A stretch of DNA of 64,000 bases, taken from Paragonimus skrjabini miyazakii. Lineage: Eukaryota > Platyhelminthes > Trematoda > Plagiorchiida > Troglotrematidae. Location of the stretch: positions 31,678-95,677 of the forward strand of contig JTDE01000259.1 in NCBI GenBank assembly GCA_014338405.1, read 5' to 3'. The notes under the pieces are model-generated. The model saw only the letters and a program-made list of their open reading frames with translations. It did no database searches and had not been told where the DNA came from. This document shows positions 24,011-36,121 of the stretch, piece after piece. The position numbers and the translations under genes are program-made. Position 1 is the stretch's first letter. Every line of letters begins with the position of its first letter.

Positions 24011-24973
24011 ATATATTTATATATATGCACATGTACTTGGTTAAATGATCCACTCCAAGTCTACATAATTTCTAATCATGATTTTGTCTCGAATGATTGA
24101 ATCAAAGCACTGGATTAGCAAACTTCAGCTGCTTCCACTAGGTTAAGTTGTAAGATAATATTGTATTTTGCAGATAAAAGTATTCAAAGGCAAGTGAAAT
24201 AGTGATTTTCACTTTCGTGTCGCTTTGATATTTCTCACGTTACAGTAACATACGATATTCCCAAATAAACCGGTTGACTAACTTACATTTTCTGTAGTTT
24301 ATAGTCAAAACATTTCGTTCCTCTGATGGACTTGAATAAGGCAATGATAAGAGGCAAATCATGTGATGTTCGTCGGAGTAACATTCCGATTACACAAGAA
24401 CACACAAATGTACACATGAACAAACATGATCACACGAACTAATTTCAGACGGTAAGAAAAAATTCCACATGGACAGAATTAACGGCTTAAAGGATTAGAC
24501 AAACAGACATGAAACTTAAAATTAAAATACTGAAGTTGCTGACCACCAACGCGACCGCAACGTCAACACAAATTGTTTTTGAACATAAAGGAGGTATTTT
24601 ATTGCCTAATAATCAAAGCCTCAACAAACTGGAGCGTAAGTTTCTCGTCGTTTTGAAAAATCCTGTTTGGATTAGTTGTTTTGCTATCGATGACAGTGAC
24701 TGTAGTCCATCGGACTTTATACACGCGCCTGGCGTTTCTAGTTATGTTTATAGCCAATTGGGAACATGCTACTTGGTCCGAGAGGCTAGCTGTCGGTTAA
24801 TTTTCCCTATTTGGCTCTGCAACCACAAGAATAGTTGTATAAACAATGGGATTTGAAGAACGTAGACTGTTTGTTCGTAGCTGAGTTGACTGGTAAGGCT
24901 TTGATTCGTTGTATTATACAGTTTTACCGCGTTATATGGTTAGGATAAAGCAGCTGTCATCGTTAGCTAGTCG

Positions 24974-26702
24974 TCAGCTAGAAACGGGAACCCTAAGTAC
25001 AACATCTTTGATACCGTTGTTTCTTGTATCCTTGGAATGGTGACACTGGTACACTTTTTGATACATTGTAGGGTACCCTTTGGCCCACATTGTGCTTAGT
25101 TCTATTGACGGACTCTCTTCCGTCTTTAGCCTCCGTGTTCTGTTAAAAAGCGTACGAATTAAGCTACCCTTGAATTGCGCAGAACAGAAGCTTTCGAAGT
25201 GCACATAACGTCCCGTCCAAGTGGGCCTTCTGTAGATGGATCTTCCTATCGTGCCATCTGACCTTTGGATAGCTAGAACGTCCAGGAAAGAAAGGCAGTT
25301 TTTTACCCCGTACCCTGTAGCTACCTTGAGGTTTAAATGTTCCGGAAGTAACTCCAAGAATAACACCTTGGGATCACCCAAATTCTCAAAAGTGGCCAGG
25401 ATTTCGTCTAGGTAACGGTTGTACAATACTGACTTTCACGAGCCTTTCACGAGCCATACAGAAATCAGCCAGGAATAGACCCACGTGACTACCCATTACA
25501 ACCCCGTTCACTTGCCGGAAAGTAAACACTTGGAGGGTGAACTTTGCAGCAAATATGTACATGAGTATTAATGATTTAGTTCGGACTTTGATATAGGAAA
25601 AGAAGAATTGCCACTTAGAATTGAACTGCAAATGTTATCAACCGTTTCATGCAGCGGAATATTAGTGAAAAGTGACGTCAAATCGAATGAACATTAGTTT
25701 GTCCTGAACAGCTAAACCGTCCACGCAACTCACGAGTTCAAAGCCATCTTTCAGACTGTACTTATCGGCAAGTTTTCTGATCGGTTCAAGCAGATCAGCT
25801 AGCCAACGGGCTAACCTATGCTGCGGTACGTTGCACACTGATATAACAGGCCGAAGTGGGACACTGAGCTTGCGGGTTTTGGGCAGTCTATACATATGCG
25901 ACGTGCGTGTGCCCGTTGGCTTCAACAGCTTGTGTTGGTCTGCAGAAATCACGACATTTATCCTAAGTTCTTTTAAGCCGGAGATAATGTTCGTATCTAA
26001 TTCCTGGACGTTTTCATGAGTGAACATGTCGGTGAACATATGTTTTTGATAATTCATCTTTAGGCCGGTACAATTATATAAGGAGTTAATGCAGTTAGAT
26101 CGAGATATCTATCAGACTTATTACAAAGTAACTAGGTCACTAGTCAGTCAGTTGGTGATGGCTTGATTGGTCGGTTATGTCACACTTGTCCATTGGCTTG
26201 ACCGCGCAGGTTGACCATCGATCCGGCGGATTTGTGGCCATGGTAGGTGCAGCGCCTGAATAAACCGTTTCTTGGTGACATAATACCGGGTCAAACAGCC
26301 TGATTCTACAAGCCTCGGCAATACAAAAACTTCTGGGTGTCACCGAAAGTTTCAAACGTTTTATCCATTAACACGAATCAGTTGAGCTTTCGTCCAGACT
26401 TAACATCAATCAGTTCTTATTTTGTTTTAATTCCTTCATACTTTAAAAGTGTGCCGGTGTTAATAGACTGTAATACTTTTGTTTGTAATTCTTATGTTCA
26501 TAGGCGACATTCACCCATTTTTTCGTTTTTCCTCAGATGTCTGTAGATGTTGCTGGAGTTGATCGTAAATGCTTTCAAACTGGGCATATAACCCAAGTTC
26601 TTCATTTTCCGGTAATATAGGAAATTTCACTTTTAAATAAGGAGCTTCTATCTGGACCCACTTTAGCGTTTCTGGCAACAGATTGGTAACATATCTGTTC
26701 AA
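24974..26702 (-). pseudogene. Penelope-like element, reverse transcriptase part
   Basis: The N-terminal block GLYAQFESIYDQL lies at about 26600. After an unreadable 450-base stretch (26510-26060) the RT begins: MYRLPKTRKLSVPLRPVIS (fingers), LARWLADLLEPI, IRFDVT (motif A; the following SLFTNIPLHETVD is in another frame, shift near 25665), QVNGVVMGSHVG (motif B, about 25510), RYLDEILATF (motif C, about 25415), LSFLDV and IYRRPTWTGRYVHFESFC (thumb). Motif C reads YLDE where PLEs normally have YxDD, so the second catalytic Asp is replaced by Glu. No GIY-YIG domain follows. With two or more frameshifts it cannot be active. Confidence 0.85.
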
Positions 26703-28639
26703 CTACACAGCAAGTAAAGTCATAATTGAAACTAGACAAAACGAATCATGCAATGATTTTGTCACTTTCATTTTCGTACTTTATAGAAAAGTATTACAAA
26801 AATTCATACATTTCATTCGACAAACAATCGGCAGATCGTTGACAATAGGTCACATGTTTCCGTGAATCTCTTTGACCGGCTCTAACTTTTGCTGATAAAA
26901 TTCCATGTGGGTTTTAGTTATTCGGTTGAAGTTAGAACTAATAGTTTTCAGGTTACATAATCCGAGTATCTTCGTGAACTCCTGTGGAGACGGGCACTTA
27001 GGGAGACATGATTTACAATATCGAATACGCTGACGTTCGACTACTAACTTACACCTGAGACAAAGAAGTTTATCAAGCTTATTGGTAGTCTCTTTGGAAA
27101 GGTTTTCTAGTTAGTTGTAAAGTTTATTTCAGATGCAATGAAATGCGTAGATCAGCATCATTTGCCAGAAGTGTAGAGAAACTCAGTCCCCCTGGTGTCC
27201 CTGGATAACATTAAAATTTTGTATGGTGAAAGAAGCATTACTCATGAGTTAGGTAATAATTCGGTCACATCCGATGTAAGATTATTGGCGAAGCTACCTT
27301 CATGGTTACTTCATGAATTGGCAGACTGGAGTTGAGACCTCGCATATAGGTGTGGATATGCAGTGCCGATAAGCTAGAACAGGAGCAGCATTCAAGTTGA
27401 ATTTTTCGAAAGAAGCCGGTTGAACCATTTGACTGCGAATGTTACTGTTGTCACCTGTGAGTGACGCTCATTTCACATGTAGTCATTTTGTCACTATAAG
27501 TCAGATATCGCTCACAAGTACTTCCATTCACTTTTCAACTAGCCGTTTTCAAATATAGACACTAAACACGAACCTCCCACTTGTTATAGGTGGCCATCAA
27601 TGCAAATAATTGCTAAGACTGAACTTTGAACTCTGAACCACGTTCTTATGAAACAATCACGTTGAACATTACGACGTTGACGTGTTTTATTCAATAGATG
27701 CATTTACTCTGTACTTTAGTTTTGTCGCACGGTTTAGGATTACCACCACAACGTTAAACATTTCTTTTTGCGAGCACCGATTGAATTTGACAAACGTGTT
27801 GTTTTGACAACTTTACTAACAACAGTAGTATGGAGGACGCAAATTACAGATGTGAATGCAAACCACTAACAAGACAACAATCCTAGTTACTACCAATAAT
27901 TCTGTGGGATAGGAACAAAGCGAAAAACGAAGGTGACGGATGTGACAAGAACGGGTTAACAAGCTTTGCTATTCGCTTTAGTGCAATATGTAGGTTATTT
28001 GTGCTGGTGGGGATAAATGCGGGTATGCGTTACACAACACAGTGCAACCTATATCTTACATGTGACTTAAATTTTGATAGAAAAACTAAAATGTTTATAT
28101 TTCAGCAAAAATACATATTATTTATCAATAGTTTTTACCAACTTTTTTTAATCTCTTCACTCATTAATATATTACCTTATGTAAAGGTTAATTCCATTAA
28201 ATAATTAAACATCACAAAAGTCCGTACACAATATTATTTTGGACACAAAAGATGGCAGTCCTCCTTACCCCCGTCATACATCCCGTGAACTCTGATGACA
28301 CACATTAAAGATCATAGCAGAGAATAGAATTAACTGATGTAGGACCAGTCAACTTTGATGAATAAAGTCCAATGTTTACAGTTAATTCAATTAGTTAATG
28401 CGTAAAATGTCAATCATGTGGTTAGAATGCTTCGATAGATTATTGCATTGACGTGGGCGAATTACTGGGATGGGCGGATTTTTCGATATGCAGTCATCAG
28501 TGATCTAAGCATATTGTACATGAAATGCGAACATTCGGTTCGACTCTAGTGCGAACACTTCCTTGAAAAATTAGTGTACATAGAACAGGAATCACAGGTG
28601 ATTTTTCTGGTTACGTGAGTCCACAAGTCGGTAGTTCAG
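26703..28639. other. No gene seen
   Basis: AT-rich with dense stops; no repeat, RNA or exon recognised. Confidence 0.5.
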
Positions 28640-28861
28640 CAAGGAATGGTCGGAAGCGGCAGAAATAAAGAATGTTTTCACTCATCTTCCTATTCTCGTA
28701 GAAGTCGTAAGAAGTCGCTTGTGTAAACATCCAATTCCGGACATTCTTATCAAACTTTATATGGCAGACAATTTCGGAAGCCATCTGGTTTGCAGAACAA
28801 AATTCAACAAACTTGAGATGAACTTAGTCAAGATGGTTAATCGAAAGCTTCACAGATGGAA
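28640..28861 (+). CDS. Candidate internal exon, unknown protein
   Basis: A 73-codon frame without stops or start codon is bounded on the left by TTCAG (acceptor, weak pyrimidine tract) and on the right by GGAA|GTGAGT, a good 5' splice site. It begins KEWSEAAEIKNVFTHLPI and includes KHPIPDILIKLYMADNFG and NLVKMVNRKLHRW. Amphipathic, lysine-rich composition looks protein-like. One nucleotide precedes the first full codon and two follow the last. I do not recognise the family. A second frame just downstream (28876-29067) may be chance or intronic. Could also be a decayed transposon. Confidence 0.35.
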
Positions 28862-29712
28862 GTGAGTATTCAAAAGTGAGACGTGAAATCGTTCAGATCG
28901 TCGACCAAATCTCCCCTTTTATTAGTCGTTTATACAAGGGAAAAGTTACAACGGACATCATAAACCACCGAATTTCAGGTGCAGTTCAAACTGCTTACTT
29001 TGCAGCACGCATCGTCTTCTCATTCTATACCTACCGGGCATTAATATCACATCTCAAGAATAGCTGATCTGAGTTTTTCTAAGTTCGTGCTCACTCTCAC
29101 TTGCTGGTGTCAAGTCAATAAACTTGAGATAATCACAAGATGATTACCAGATAGAATTCGTGAACACCTACTGAACTGGTTTTACAATGATTTCGGATAG
29201 TCAGTTGTTAGCGTAAGTGATTTCGATCGAATTGCCGCTGATCACTAAGTGAAGCCGGATGAAGCGTCTCGGATTATCCAGTGGATTCTTCAAGCCCACT
29301 CCAGAACTGTCAGAGTGCGACACCGCTAACAACAACAGAATCTCTGGTAAACACACTTCGTGATCCATGTTTGGGTGCGCAGAAATAATTTGTACAAAGT
29401 ATCCATTTCTCTTGATCAATTACTTCCAATCCACTCGAAGCGCGAGCAGGCGTGAACAACTCAATACTGGAAACTAAGTGAACCACTCTCACAACTTCGC
29501 TAGCAACCCCACCCTCCTTCATTAGACTATGTTTTGCCTCATGCCTGCGATAGCTACTGGCCTATGTAGCTTTTTCTTTACACAATTCATGCAACTGTAG
29601 ATGACTGATGAGAACGATCGAAGACAATTAGTCACACAATGAAATTGTTATAAGTACTTTTTATAAGTTCAACGTCCCTCACAACTGTTTGAAGCCTTCG
29701 AACCTCCATAGG
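28862..29712. other. No firm feature
   Basis: Short frames on both strands only. A 70-codon minus-strand frame (29522-29310) has no recognised domain. Confidence 0.3.
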
Positions 29713-29905
29713 TTTGCAGTCACCCCCCTTTAGAAAATTAGCTTTATAGCGTTACTTTTATAGCTTGTTAGCAATGCACGTCTCTGTCACAACTGGGAAT
29801 TGAATTCCGGTCATACCTTCGTGAGATCACCAAATCGATCACTGAGTCAGTCACCTGACAGCAGGCACGACTGAAACACTCAGCTACACAAGCTTCTGAC
29901 CGATG
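29713..29905 (-). mobile_element. SINE family 1 copy, tRNA head best preserved
   Basis: Minus strand shows A-box-like TGACTCAGTGATCG (about 29850) and B-box-like GGAATTCAATTCC (about 29800), then GTGCATTGCTAAC where the hammerhead segment should start; that segment is badly decayed. Confidence 0.45.
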
Positions 29906-32900
29906 CATAAATTGCTCAATCACCATGAGAGGAGATACAATAACTTTACTGTTAACTCACAGTGACTAGATTTAACAGCGATCAGTAATCCAAACAGGAC
30001 ACAATAATTTCAATGGTTTCTCCGGTGCATGTTAGGTCGAAACATTGATATTGTTCATCTCTCATGCAAGTTTCGTACTGTCTGCTACACCACTTCCTAC
30101 ACAGTATACTCGGTTTATATACAGCGAGTTTAGATTTTGAGACTACTGTTGAGAACATAGCAGCTGTCCGTCTGTGAGACCACTTATTCGCTCGAATTCT
30201 GCACTTTTGTCGTTCATCCAAGGATAAACGGATAAAAACACTTGTTTTATGGTAGATTATATACACTACACATTAGTGATCATTAATCTTTTCCAGCTTG
30301 TGGTTAATCCGTAGCCTTTTAAGCGCATCGTCATTGTTCCCATTCGTTTTTTATGTTCAATATGAGCAGTAAAATCAGTACAGTGAAAATTCATAGTTAT
30401 CTAATATGATTTAATATAAAGTCGTGCACATGATTAGAGGTCAATATAATGAAGAAGCTTGTTGCACTAACGACAGCTTGTCAACAACAGGCCGAAATTC
30501 ACTTAGGAAGTACCTCAGATACCCATGTTCAGAAGTCTCAATTTTTGGTTATAAACAAAATATGGGAAGGAGAACTTCGCTTTGTTAGGTAGATTAATAT
30601 AAAAGCATTAATGTTCTTGCCGTCATTTGCAATCCAACCGGAGCCAATAATTTTTTGAACTGGATCTCTTCCAGATTACCTATTTTCAAGTAATATCCAC
30701 AAACTTGAAATCTTGGAAGTGCATGACACATGGAACAAGGTGACTTGAAGTTGCTAACCTATATACCGGAAATGTGTGTGTTGCATCAGTAAACCCACAA
30801 CGATAATACATCAGTTTCAAAACGATTTTTCTGGGTAGCTTTGAGTTTGATCTATTTCTCTGAAAACTCCAAATCAAAGACAGCAAAAAAATGAGCTCGT
30901 GAAATAAGTTTGGAATCAATTTAAGAAAAGTTTTAGTCTATAGGTAGCAAATGACCCTGTAGAAGTTGAAAGATCTGCGAACGTTCACAGCATTTCGATG
31001 GTTGATCGGTTGGTTGGCCAAGTGTCAATCAACATACTCTGACCAGTAGCGGAAAATTGTAGTACCGTATCCCATTTGTGAACGTTGATTCAAGTTATCC
31101 CATTTAGAATCGCCTTCATTGTTGACGTGAGTGTAGGTTGAGCATACGCTTTTGAGTAGAAGATTGTGCTGAGCATGTGTATACATGTAAAAGCCCGCAT
31201 CAGTGCATATACAACCTCTCCGGGTATGACTGGGGTTTTCAAATGCTAGACAAACGCCAACGTCAGACGTTTATTTAATGAATGAATCTACATCTAACAA
31301 AGTCAATTTCTGTGGTTCAGTTTTTAACGACATTAATGGGTGTCAACCGTGATGCTAAACAACTTTCTACCATCTTCTACTCCCCATCCGATACCCCTAG
31401 GGTGCGAACCTGCAACAATGGTGTAAAGCGACAACCTTGTGCGCATCATCACCATAAGTGGTTGCTAACACGATTCTCTAAGTCTCTCTCAATACAGCAA
31501 AAATTCTTCACTTGCAGTCGTGATAAAAATGATCATGAAAGCATCATAAAGAGATAAGATCTAGTTTTTCCGGTGCACTTCGATTCTTCGATTTCTTTTC
31601 TAAATATGTTTATGATTTGTGGTTGTTGCATGGCTTTTATTTTCTCCCTGTTGCTTCAGAAAGTCTAAAAATTTTGTACATTTGGTGATCCAGTAGATTC
31701 CAGAAGTTGAGATCCGGAAATGAAGAGGTTTATTCCAAAATTTAAGTCCCATGAAACCTCAGTCAGGTATAACTTCTGTGTGGTGATGAACAGAGATGTT
31801 ACAAAAATAAACACCTGTACACGTTCACCTTAGTGAATGACAGCGGAAACCTCTTTAGCTTATCGTTATTGACTACTGAAATTCAGTTTTATCTAAACCT
31901 GCAGTCAATTCAAACCAGTTAATGAGAAGGTGCTCGAGGTACTTCTCCAGAGAGTATCACTGATTCGTTGACTGGTAAATAGGTTATCCCGTTAGAAGTC
32001 ATCTCAGTAATATCCCTATGTAACTGATCTATCCACATGAACTGTTGTTAAATTTTGAACACTAAACCATCTCACTAATTCCTCCAGGAAATATACAGCT
32101 TGTAGAACTCCCGGTTCTAGAGACTGTTACGAAAAAACACAGCTCATCTTCCTAGGAGCAGTCAAAGCAATCACATGAAGCATCCAAGTCACATAGGTCT
32201 CAATAAAGCGAACAAATGAGCGTCACACTAACTTGTGCTTACGTGATTTTACACCTACCTCATTCACATGGATTACCTAAATGTACTCGTACGTTGAAGA
32301 TTTATTTGAGACAGCTCTCACTAAAAGGTTATGCACAGCGTATATCGTTCATTAAAGTACCACAACCATCTACTATGCACTCTGTCTGAATTTTCCATCC
32401 TTATAGTTGCAGCACGACTAAAGTCCAGGTTATTTATCTCTAGCTATGTACAGCTTGTTTTTGTTGCCAGTTAGTCGATAATGTCAGGGTTAACACCACA
32501 TCTCACTCAAGCGCGAGACATTTTATGATTACTGTGATTTTGAAGTTTTTACCAGAAGTAAATGTTATACATTTTATAAGTAACCAACGTAGACGGAGTT
32601 TTCTTCGAGATTTTATCAAGGTCACGCTTGATTTGGCGGTAGTTAAAGCAGTCACAATGAAAATGTGATGAAATGATTTTGCTTTTTTGCTCAATAGTGA
32701 CTTTGAGTCGAGACCCTTGAAGCATGACTCAATCGGACCGTACATTAAACAAACAAAATGCCGTTGATTCTGTTTATTATTCAGTGATCACTTTTCTTTG
32801 GTCCTTGTTAAAAACACACGCTCTAGTAGGTTACTAGCAACTTTTGATTGAAGGCATCATTGAAAGCATAGGAACAGTTACAGAAATACTGTCAGTCGTC

Positions 32901-35900
32901 AGGCTATCTGATGACCAAGCTAGTGGATCGAAGGTTAGCTTCATTTAAACGTCTATGAGAATGGTTGTTGGGGTGAATAATAATAGGCGTTAAAAGAAGC
33001 TGTACGGATGTTGGTGGTTGCTTACAGTTTATTATGCAGTTACTACCAGCATGTTAACGACGCATGATTAACTGACACAGTTTTCGTGTTGTTAGCCGAA
33101 GTGTTTTGATTAACATTTCTCTCTCTCGACAGAGTGAGTGTATCTAAGAGGATATGAGTGACCGGCACATATAATTGATTTAACGTGTTGTCCATTATTG
33201 GGTTATGCATGCACGGTTGAAGTTTATAAAGTTTCTAGGTAAATAACCAAAATACTCGATTTGAGTGTACAAACCTATACGCCCAAAATATGCACTGATG
33301 ATGCCATCTCGTTTGATGATGAAACGTTTACAATCTGACAACCAAGCTCGACGAACAATCGAAGACCAAAAACGTGAACCCGAACTACCTATTGCATGAT
33401 CATATTTAACAATCGGTTACCCTTGTTTGATCATGGAGACACGAACGAACGAATGAAACGAAAAGTTTGTTTTCATTTACTGCTAACGAGAAATGGTCAA
33501 CACACGACGCTTGACGAGCGCACATTTTGATCTTGTATGTGGCGTTCATTGAATTCTATCGGTAGAGAACATTCACCTCGTTATATTTTTTCATACTGTC
33601 CACGTCATTTCAAAGTAGCATATTGTCTGTCTGAAGAAACATTTGTACAAACATCATACATGCATGACCTGTCGACTATGACAAGTTGAAAGTACCAGAC
33701 TTAATCGATCATCAGATCTATTTCAAGCGGCGGCCATTTGGCTAATCTGGTCATAACCTTCACTATATCATCAGGTACTCATAACCCGCACTTACTAGAG
33801 ATTACTGAAGCAATGTTCGACAAGCAACATCGGCCATTTTACGTGTACGGAATAGATTGAAACAATAAACCAGTATGTCCCAAAACCGAGTATGGATATT
33901 CTGGCTTGTTCATAAAATTGCTCGTTCTGAATTGATTACAGATGAAATTGTCGCACATTGAAACTATCCGTTAACGTATGTCTTCTCTCTCTTGACAAAA
34001 CGTAATCTAACTGACCAGATACCTGCATAAAATTCTCATCTTTTGATTATGTTCTCTGTCATTGTTGAATTAGCGCGGTACTGTAAATACTGGACAAATC
34101 TACACCTGACATTTCGTTAATTGACATAACTGTAAAAAAACTGAATCCTATTTGTACATAACCACTCTAGTTTGTACCACGCTATAAGCCTGCGGGAAAC
34201 GTTTTCAGTTCGTTTGTATCGTTTTATCTAAATGAAGTTTATAAGACGATTACTTACTGATAATTAATGCAAAAAGGGCTGTGTTTGAATATTATGATTT
34301 GAACTCCTTAGATCTTGGACACCATCGTTTGAGTCACAACTGAGGTTGCCGACACACACATACAATGTCTTAATTAAAGTAGCACAGGTCTGATTTGTTT
34401 TGTGTAAACACCACTAATTTGTTGTATGCGTCTTAAATGATCCGCGTGTTGTGTTGCTGTTAATCGACTGTTTTACTGAAAGAGGATATTCCATCATTCT
34501 GATGTTGCGTATATCCTGGTTATAATCTGATTGACACAACAGTCCTGAGAAGGTCACAGACAGTTCGCCAATTCGATCTGACTGAGACCTATACATTTTT
34601 GGATGTACTAGAGCAGTTACAACAGTTACCACAGAACCAATCGTGCCACTTTCGGATTACTCACAAACGACTATGGCACTACGTTTAGATATGGTGATGC
34701 GGTGAACACAACCCATGATGGTCAAGACGGCTGCCCCAAGAGGACATGAGTCGAAGTGAGAATTCTGGTTGTGACGAGAATACACTTTGACGACTGGCTC
34801 AAAAGAAGCGAATCTTCTGTTCATAGTTTCTTGTGGCTAGCTGGAAACCAATTCAACTTTTAAGCTTTAGTTTCCACGTCAATCACAGGTTCTTTATAGA
34901 AGTTGTATAGATCAGTTGCTTCGCAGTCTTCACAATTGTACACTTACTGACCCAATGTTTCAGTTTGGTATAACTGTTTTCTCCGGTGGAAGTTATCCGG
35001 AATGAACAGAGCAGCAAAATATAGTGGCAGAACGTGTACCTTAGTGGCCGGTTAGAAAAAATTCTCAACGATCAGCGTAAGTGTTGGTCCGCCTTCTCAG
35101 TTGCTCATCATCCATTCAGGAGTTGAGACAATTCCAACTAATCCAGTTGTATCCTGGGTCTTTTATTGAAACAACCATCGTGTATTTGCTGAAACTCATT
35201 AGGTATTTTTGCGTTCCGCATGTAGAGATATCAGTTTTCACTCAATTGCACTTTTTATAATGTGGCGTTCTGTGTTTTCTGGTACTATTGAATTTTCAAA
35301 ATCTTACTTTGTGTGTACGGCAATCAAAACACGCAAAATAGTAGGCTATGATGTCAATTTTAGGCCTCGCTTTTCAAAAAGTCGTTACGACTGTTGGAAG
35401 AGGGGGTAAGATTTTATAAACGGAAAGTCTACTCCATCTGACAATTTATCGCGCCATCAAAGTTGAAAGAAAACACGCGTCGTGATATGTTAACCCACAG
35501 TTTATCAACGTCTTGAGCAACAGTAAAATTTGGAAATCATCCACATCAGACAGTTAGTAACATACATTGACCAAGCGTGTAGAGCATCATACTAATTAGG
35601 GTATGGAGACCCGATGAATAGTCCCTGTCATTCTGTGGACACGACTATTTGTAAATTCGGATAAGTATTACCTATCTGAAGGTGAGCAAATTGCAGTTCT
35701 CACTGTACAGGCGAATATCAAATGAACCAACTGTGTCACCTTGATTACATTGTCTTGTAAGATGCGGATTATTTAATGATACGGGATTCAGTTTGTGATT
35801 GATGGGAGTAAACTTCATGTTAACATACGGTAGTGCTTTTTTCTGTTTTGATGGTGTGATTATGGGAAACCAAATGTTTCAAGTTTCTGGAATTATTAAA

Positions 35901-35979
35901 TGTAAACCAGTCTATGGAAACAACCATACTGCACTGTTGACAAAATACACGATATCAGACAAACTGACATCAAACTTAC
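29906..35979. other. AT-rich, no firm gene
   Basis: Six kb without a recognised domain or repeat. A minus-strand 72-codon frame at 34632-34414 could be an exon of the gene that starts at 36109, but no convincing splice sites flank it. Near 31395 a minus-strand GGTTCGCACCC looks like an isolated B box. Confidence 0.3.
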
Positions 35980-36121
35980 CGTTTTCGTAGAATTCTTCAG
36001 GTTCAAGGTCTGATTCGCTCTGAAGTCGTAAGCAGCAGACGGTTTGGGTCAAGATCAAAATCACTGCAATATACACAGTCAGCTGGATGATCCTATGAGA
36101 TCCATACATGGTGAATTGGAG
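35980..36121 (-). CDS. First exon of a secreted or membrane protein
   Basis: On the minus strand, CTATTATAG (36131-36122) precedes a 12-base leader and an ATG at 36109. The frame encodes 43 residues: MYGSHRIIQ, a hydrophobic core LTVYIAVILILTQTVCC and an acidic stretch SESDLEPEEFYEN. It ends in AACG|GTAAGT, a near-perfect 5' splice site with its GT at 35979-35978. The hydrophobic segment after a short basic N-terminus is a classical signal peptide with a likely cut after TVCC or nearby. The AG close before the ATG could be a spliced-leader acceptor, as many flatworm mRNAs are trans-spliced, or an ordinary 5' UTR intron. Downstream exons on the minus strand were not identified, so the protein is unknown. 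Confidence 0.5.

Noticed and set aside
29605..29632. CTGATGAGAACGATCGAAG, a possible further hammerhead
   Set aside because: The second core reads GAAG, stem II has at most two pairs and the flanks do not form stem I; probably chance.
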